NCBI GenBank assembly: GCA_035550375.1
Contig: DASZPH010000124.1
Location: 186,001-250,000, forward strand
Reading direction: 5' to 3'
Origin: DASSFG01 sp035550375
Lineage (GTDB): Bacteria > Planctomycetota > Planctomycetia > Pirellulales > JAICIG01
Length of the DNA stretch: 64,000 bases
This document shows positions 58,749-64,000 of this stretch, piece by piece. The position numbers were made by a program, and so were the translations under genes. Each line of letters starts with the position of its first letter. Position 1 is the stretch's first letter. A model generated the notes under the pieces. It ran no database searches. It was not told the origin of the DNA and worked only from the letters and a program-made list of their open reading frames with translations.

Positions 58749-61286
58749 TTATTCCGTGGCGCCCCGGAGCGACTGGGCCAGCTTCTGTCCGTCGGCGTGG
58801 TTGGGTTTGAGGGCGAATAAGGCGTCTAGCCGATCAAGTGCCATGGACCGATCTCCCATTGCGGCGTAAGCCAGCGCAAGCGCGTAGGCCACGTTGGCCT
58901 GGTCGGCACCGTTGGAGCTTGCTCGCTCGAAATCGGCGATGGCGTCGTCGTAATGCCGCTCCTGGTAAGAAAGCATGCCGCGTTCGAGCGCCGGCCCCGG
59001 CTGAAGCGGATCGAGCTCCAGCGCGCGGTCGAAGTCGCGTCGAGCCGAAGCAGCCCGGCCAAGTCGTGCCGCGGCAAGGCCCCGATGGTAATAGCACCAC
59101 CCCGTCTGGTCCGCCAGTGCCACGCAGATCGTAAAGGCGGTCGCCGCCTCGTCATACCATTTCAGCTCGTAGGCCGCGCGGCCTTGGTAGAAGTTGAACC
59201 ACAACTCCTTCGGCTTCGATTCGACGGCCATCTTGAAATGGGCCTCGGCCTCGTCGAAATGCCCAGCCCTAAATGCCGATCGGCCCAGGGCGTAGTACTC
59301 CCATCCGGCTGCGGGCTTCAGCGACTCAAGCTTGTCTGCGGCGTGGGCCGCAACGTCGCGGCTCTCGGCCAGTGTCGCCAGTTCGCATTGCTTCTGGCAA
59401 AGGACGTACTTGGAGCCGGCCAACCGCTCGACGTACAGCAGCACCTGCAGCCCATCGTGAGCGGCCTCCCTGCGATTGTTGTCGTCGGCATGACGCAGAT
59501 TCGCTTCGGCCCAGAAGATCGCCAATTCGATCATATCTTCTTTCGCCTGGGCGCGCGACCAATTGTGGTGCGATGTCCGCGCGTCGAGAATCACGTGCCG
59601 CTGGTCCCACAGGCGCCGAACCTCGGATTCCAAACGCGAGACATCGGAGCGGGGCGATCCGTCTTCCCGGTAGGCCCCTCGGGTCTGATCCACGACCGAG
59701 TGCAACTGCTGCACCAGGTAGCCCTGCTGGGCAACCGCCCGTGCCGCTTGCAAGTCTCGCCAGAGAACGTCGGCCAGGGGGAGCTCCTCGGCCAGAAACA
59801 GGCCCCTTTCGATCGCCACCGTAGCCCATTGGAAATGTCCGGCCTCGATTTCCATTTCGGCCTCGTCCAGAGCTCGCTCCGCCTCCTGCCAGCGTTGCCG
59901 CATGTTACTTGCGGTCACCAGGCACGACGTGACCAGCGCGATGCCGAGAAAGCTGCCCATTAAAGAATAGGGGCGTCGCCGGCGCCACTTGCGCCATCGC
60001 TCCGCCAGGCTTCGATTAGCGACGTGTTTCAACGGCAGATGAGCCAGATGGCGGTGGAGGTCGGCAGCCAGGGCGCCCGCGTCGGGATACCGCTGCGCCG
60101 GGTCGACGGCCATACATTTGGCCAGCAGATCGGCCAGCGCGGGACCCACTTGGCCGTTCGCGCGGCGCAAGGCTCGCGCCGGAGCTTCGTGCGAGGGCGG
60201 GGGTGCTCCGGCCAGCGCCTCAAACAGCAGCATTCCCAGCGAGAAAATGTCGGCCCTTCCGTCGACCCGCTGCGGAATCGGCTGCCGGGCCTCGATCGCC
60301 GCCAGGGCCACTTCGTGCTCCGGGGCCATGTAGCCCGGCGTGCCTCCCAGCCAGGCAACCGAAACCGAGCCCGCCTCCAGCATGGGCTGCGCCAAATGGA
60401 AATCGAGCAGCAGGGGTTGCGCGTCGGCCGCGATCAGCACGTTCGACGGTTTGAGATCGTGATGCACCACGTTGCGCTGGTGCGCGTAGTCGAGGGCCTC
60501 GGCCAGGCAGGCACCGAGCGTGCAAATCGCCTCGACATAGGTCGCCTTCTCGAAGACGCGGCAAGCGGGGCCTTGTACGGGCGGCGCGAGGCGTTGGTGC
60601 TCGCTCGCGGCCTCAAGCGCCTGCAGCAGGTCGCGCCCTGTTCGTTTGGCGGGGGGCACGTCCTCCAGCCGTGAGAGCAGTTGGGCAAGCGAAGCACCGC
60701 CGAAGTAGGGCATACACAAGGCCCGCAATCCCAGCTCCACATCGTCGTGCGCCCAGTAGATGGGCATGATGTAGGTGTGCTGCAGCCGGGCGAGCGAAAT
60801 GTGCTCTTTCCCGGAAAGAGAGGCCAGCTTGAGCACGACGGGCCGGTCGGCCAACGAGGGCTGTCGGGCCAGGTACACGCGCCCGTGAGCGCCCTCGCCG
60901 AACTGGTCGAGCAGTTGGAACTCGCCAAAGCTTTCCCCCGGCTTGGGAAAAGGCGGATTCTTGCCGCCGCTGCGCCGCACCTCGTGGCACCCCAGCATCA
61001 TTTCGATCTGGGGCCGCCACTGCGGAAATCGCTGTAACCAGACCGACGGGCGAGGATCTTTGCCGGCCTCGCGCTGCTGGCAGATTTCCTCGTAGATCAG
61101 CTCCAGCGCGGCGTCGGCTCTTCCCGCCAGTTGCGGAAAGCGATTCAGGTATTCTTCGGTCTCCGGCCGCTCCCCGTCGTTCCAGCGCTGGGCCAGCTCA
61201 TCGGCCAGATCGTGTGCCAACCTGACGGTGGAATCGGGCTGGTGATACAACCATTTTGCCCTGCGGCGCCAGGGTGAGACACTCAT
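58749..61286 (-). CDS. Ser/Thr kinase with C-terminal TPR-type repeats
   Basis: An 845-residue protein. An N-terminal helical region (about 1-110; RWNDGERPETEEYLNRFPQ) typical of planctomycete kinases precedes the kinase domain (about 120-420): LLDQFGEGAHGRVYLARQP, VVLKLAS, NVVHHDLKPSNVLI (HHD for HRD) and LLLDFHLAQP, where DFG is DFH. YMAPEHE is intact. A membrane helix (YSLMGSFLGIALVTSCLV, about 445-465) leads to tetratricopeptide-like repeats (about 640-840; RSAFRAGHFDEAEAHFKMAV, ARRDFDRALELDPLQPGPAL, YDDAIADFERAS). The DFH change keeps the metal Asp, so activity is plausible. The target is unknown. Confidence 0.91.
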   Translation of the reverse strand: MSVSPWRRRAKWLYHQPDSTVRLAHDLADELAQRWNDGERPETEEYLNRFPQLAGRADAALELIYEEICQQREAGKDPRPSVWLQRFPQWRPQIEMMLGCHEVRRSGGKNPPFPKPGESFGEFQLLDQFGEGAHGRVYLARQPSLADRPVVLKLASLSGKEHISLARLQHTYIMPIYWAHDDVELGLRALCMPYFGGASLAQLLSRLEDVPPAKRTGRDLLQALEAASEHQRLAPPVQGPACRVFEKATYVEAICTLGACLAEALDYAHQRNVVHHDLKPSNVLIAADAQPLLLDFHLAQPMLEAGSVSVAWLGGTPGYMAPEHEVALAAIEARQPIPQRVDGRADIFSLGMLLFEALAGAPPPSHEAPARALRRANGQVGPALADLLAKCMAVDPAQRYPDAGALAADLHRHLAHLPLKHVANRSLAERWRKWRRRRPYSLMGSFLGIALVTSCLVTASNMRQRWQEAERALDEAEMEIEAGHFQWATVAIERGLFLAEELPLADVLWRDLQAARAVAQQGYLVQQLHSVVDQTRGAYREDGSPRSDVSRLESEVRRLWDQRHVILDARTSHHNWSRAQAKEDMIELAIFWAEANLRHADDNNRREAAHDGLQVLLYVERLAGSKYVLCQKQCELATLAESRDVAAHAADKLESLKPAAGWEYYALGRSAFRAGHFDEAEAHFKMAVESKPKELWFNFYQGRAAYELKWYDEAATAFTICVALADQTGWCYYHRGLAAARLGRAASARRDFDRALELDPLQPGPALERGMLSYQERHYDDAIADFERASSNGADQANVAYALALAYAAMGDRSMALDRLDALFALKPNHADGQKLAQSLRGATE

Positions 61287-61446
61287 GCAAAGATTCTCGC
61301 GTATCCGGACATCCTTGTACCGCGACCCCTTCTCTCCGACCCGCTCCGCAGCCTGTCGGCGCTGGTTTGTTACCGCAGGCGACGTCAGCCTTTAGGTTAA
61401 CCTCGTGCAACCTTGGCGGCAATGGAGTGGCACCGCCTATCACCGC

Positions 61447-62343
61447 CTATCCCTCATCCAACAACCCCAGCCGCACCAGCTTGTCCCGGCACTCGTCGCG
61501 TTCGCGCGAGCGGCGCTGCTCGGCCCACTGGGGCGGCTGGACGGCCAGAAAATCCTCCAGCGTGGCGCGGACTCGCCCCGCTTCGGCCAGCCGCGACATC
61601 AGCCGTTGGACCAGTTCTCGATCGAGCCGCGTCAAGAACATTCCCTCCAGCCGGTAATCGACGAAAGCTTCCCAAACCAAGGGGAAGAGAGGCCGCACGA
61701 TCTCATCGCCCATCGTCCTGGCGTACTGGCGGATCTCCCACTGGGCGTGGCTGTCCATCCGCAGGGCCAGAAAGTGCAGCAGGTTGTGCAAGTCGATCTT
61801 CCAGTAGGCCTCGGTATAGGTCGACAGCGGCAGGTCCTTGCGAGCCTGCTCACGGGCCACGCCGAGGTCGATGCGGCGCTGGTAGATCTCGCGCGCCCGT
61901 TCGATCAGCTCGGCCTCTTCCTGCGAGAGATCGGCTCCCACGTCGGCCGGCAGAACGCCGCCGCTCCCCTGCCGATTGTGGGCGGCCTGCGTCCGCCACT
62001 CGGCCGCCGAGGTGTGCTGCGCGGCGTCGATGGCCAGGGAGTATCGCGTGCTGTATTCGTTCACGTTGGCGGTGCGATGGCGGATCCACTGGCGCCAGGT
62101 GTCCATCGGCACGCGCACCAGGAACTTGACCTCGGCCATCTCGAAGGGGGTGGTGTGACGATGCCGCATAAGGTAGCGGATCAGGCCGCGGTCGTCCGAC
62201 ACCTGTCGCGTCCCCTCCCCGTAGCTAACCCGCGCCGCCTGAACCACCGCCTGATCGTTTCCCATCACGTCGACCAGGCAGACAAAACCGTCGTCGAGGA
62301 CGGAGAATTTTTTCCAACGAAGCTCGGCCGCTAGGTCAGACAT
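61447..62343 (-). CDS. thyX: Flavin-dependent thymidylate synthase
   Basis: A 298-residue ThyX that methylates dUMP to dTMP using methylene-THF and FAD. The ThyX motif is clear in IRHRTANVNEYSTRY (RHR-x-x-S family motif with Thr/Ala variation, about residue 84). Other landmarks are TTPFEMAEVKFLVRVPMDTW, the AARVSYGEGTR flavin-contact region, and LPLSTYTEAYWKIDLHNLLH with LALRMDSHAQWEIRQYA. The start at MSDLAAELRWKKFSV is chosen at family length; an open stretch upstream is not conserved-looking. Divergent from thiC, which also belongs to a folate/cofactor-demanding pathway. Confidence 0.95.
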   Translation of the reverse strand: MSDLAAELRWKKFSVLDDGFVCLVDVMGNDQAVVQAARVSYGEGTRQVSDDRGLIRYLMRHRHTTPFEMAEVKFLVRVPMDTWRQWIRHRTANVNEYSTRYSLAIDAAQHTSAAEWRTQAAHNRQGSGGVLPADVGADLSQEEAELIERAREIYQRRIDLGVAREQARKDLPLSTYTEAYWKIDLHNLLHFLALRMDSHAQWEIRQYARTMGDEIVRPLFPLVWEAFVDYRLEGMFLTRLDRELVQRLMSRLAEAGRVRATLEDFLAVQPPQWAEQRRSRERDECRDKLVRLGLLDEG

Positions 62344-62498
62344 CAGTGAAAGGTGTCTCGGTGGGTTGAAGGGCAAACAGGGCAGTATACCCGATCGCCA
62401 GTTTGACAATCGAGCGCCTATCAGTACCATGACCAACGGCGCCCAAACCGCGCCCTTGAAACGAGCGATTGAGCCTTCCCATCGAGGTTTTGCCCAAT

Positions 62499-63833
<1,335 letters not shown>

Positions 63834-63867
63834 GGCGTTGCCGGCGACGCGCAACGTGCGACGTCGG

Positions 63868-63884
63868 CGAATGATCCGGCCTAG
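63868..63884 (+). repeat. Family B element, copy 4, containing a stop codon
   Basis: CGAATGATCCGGCCTAG lies 35 bp after thiC. On the minus strand it supplies the TAG (63881-63883) of the partial gene at the window end, as copy 3 does for DUF1080. Confidence 0.65.
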
Positions 63885-64000
63885 CGCACGAGTTCCAGAG
63901 TTGCCCAAAGGCTGGGGTCCTCGCGATAGGCGAGTTCCGCCGGGCAATTGAACGTCTGCTCGCCGATCTCCCGATCGACGACCGCGTAGGTAAAGCCCAA
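63881..64000 (-). CDS. C-terminus of an unknown protein, cut by window edge
   Basis: The minus strand is open from base 64000 to a TAG at 63881-63883, giving 39 residues that begin LGFTYAVVDREIGEQTFNCP and end DPSLWATLELVR. I do not recognise the family. The gene is convergent with thiC. Codon use looks like neighbouring genes (G/C at third positions), supporting a real coding end rather than chance. Confidence 0.5.
   Translation of the reverse strand: MGFTYAVVDREIGEQTFNCPAELAYREDPSLWATLELVR

Noticed and set aside
62344..62498. TPP riboswitch upstream of thiC
   Set aside because: I looked for the conserved CTGAGA and ACC-TGATCTGG-type segments and did not find them.

Overview
The window is a GC-rich, gene-dense bacterial chromosome segment, almost certainly from a planctomycete (Planctomycetota, probably a Pirellulales-type lineage). 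The evidence is the gene content: a Tat-exported DUF1501 protein, a DUF1080 protein, three eukaryote-like Ser/Thr kinases (one about 2,240 residues), a BlaI/M56 pair, a Tat-exported Gfo/Idh/MocA oxidoreductase, a DUF1704 protein, and a secreted cyclophilin with an N-terminal LEQRSLLT motif followed by SdrD-type repeats and DUF4214. There are no rRNA genes, no tRNA genes I can see, no insertion sequences and no CRISPR array. The genome name is inference; the families are read from the translated sequence.

Layout. 1-5.5 kb (mostly minus strand): a cut-off membrane glycosyltransferase-like protein, an LmbE/PIG-L deacetylase overlapped by an internally deleted Uma2-family remnant, the FtsK DNA translocase and a GNAT acetyltransferase. 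5.7-13.6 kb: fumarase and a thiolase (plus), then HemB translationally coupled to a Ser/Thr kinase (minus), an MmgE/PrpD protein (plus) and a hicB-hicA toxin-antitoxin pair (minus). 13.9-31.1 kb (plus): a secreted beta-propeller, a DUF1501 protein, the giant kinase-pseudokinase-TPR protein, a TonB-dependent receptor and the secreted cyclophilin repeat protein. 31.1-37.8 kb: a BlaI-type repressor with a BlaR1-like M56 peptidase fused to a thioredoxin domain, a serine hydrolase, and a decayed FadL-type porin. 37.9-42.7 kb (plus): glutamate decarboxylase, a luciferase-like monooxygenase, and an Nramp-like transporter with a large inserted domain. 42.8-47.0 kb (minus): DUF1080, a sulfatase-fold protein that has lost its active site, and a DUF885 metalloprotease-like protein. 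47.3-64 kb: LeuS (plus), a three-gene membrane glycosyl-transfer operon, DUF1704, a Gfo/Idh/MocA oxidoreductase, another kinase and ThyX (minus), ThiC (plus), and the cut-off tail of an unknown gene.

How the genes work together. Several same-strand pairs share ATGA start/stop overlaps (Uma2 remnant-LmbE, kinase-HemB, HicB-HicA, DUF885-pseudosulfatase), so they are probably co-translated. The blaI-M56 pair looks like a self-contained sensing module in which the usual beta-lactam sensor is replaced by carboxypeptidase-regulatory-like and thioredoxin domains. The 50.2-55.9 kb cluster (UPF0104 plus two large GT-C type enzymes) probably builds a surface glycoconjugate. Housekeeping genes (ftsK, fumC, hemB, leuS, thyX, thiC) are scattered among lineage-specific genes.

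Intergenic DNA carries at least two interspersed repeat families. One is palindromic (GAAGCGTAAGCGAGG-like); the other is a short GAATGATCCGGCTAG element that supplies the stop codon of minus-strand genes at two of its four sites. The most unusual objects are the giant kinase with an in-line pseudokinase, the BlaR1-thioredoxin fusion, the catalytically dead sulfatase, the Nramp-like protein with its inserted domain, and the repeat families. I found no complete new defence or mobile system; the most system-like novelty is the BlaI/M56-thioredoxin pair.
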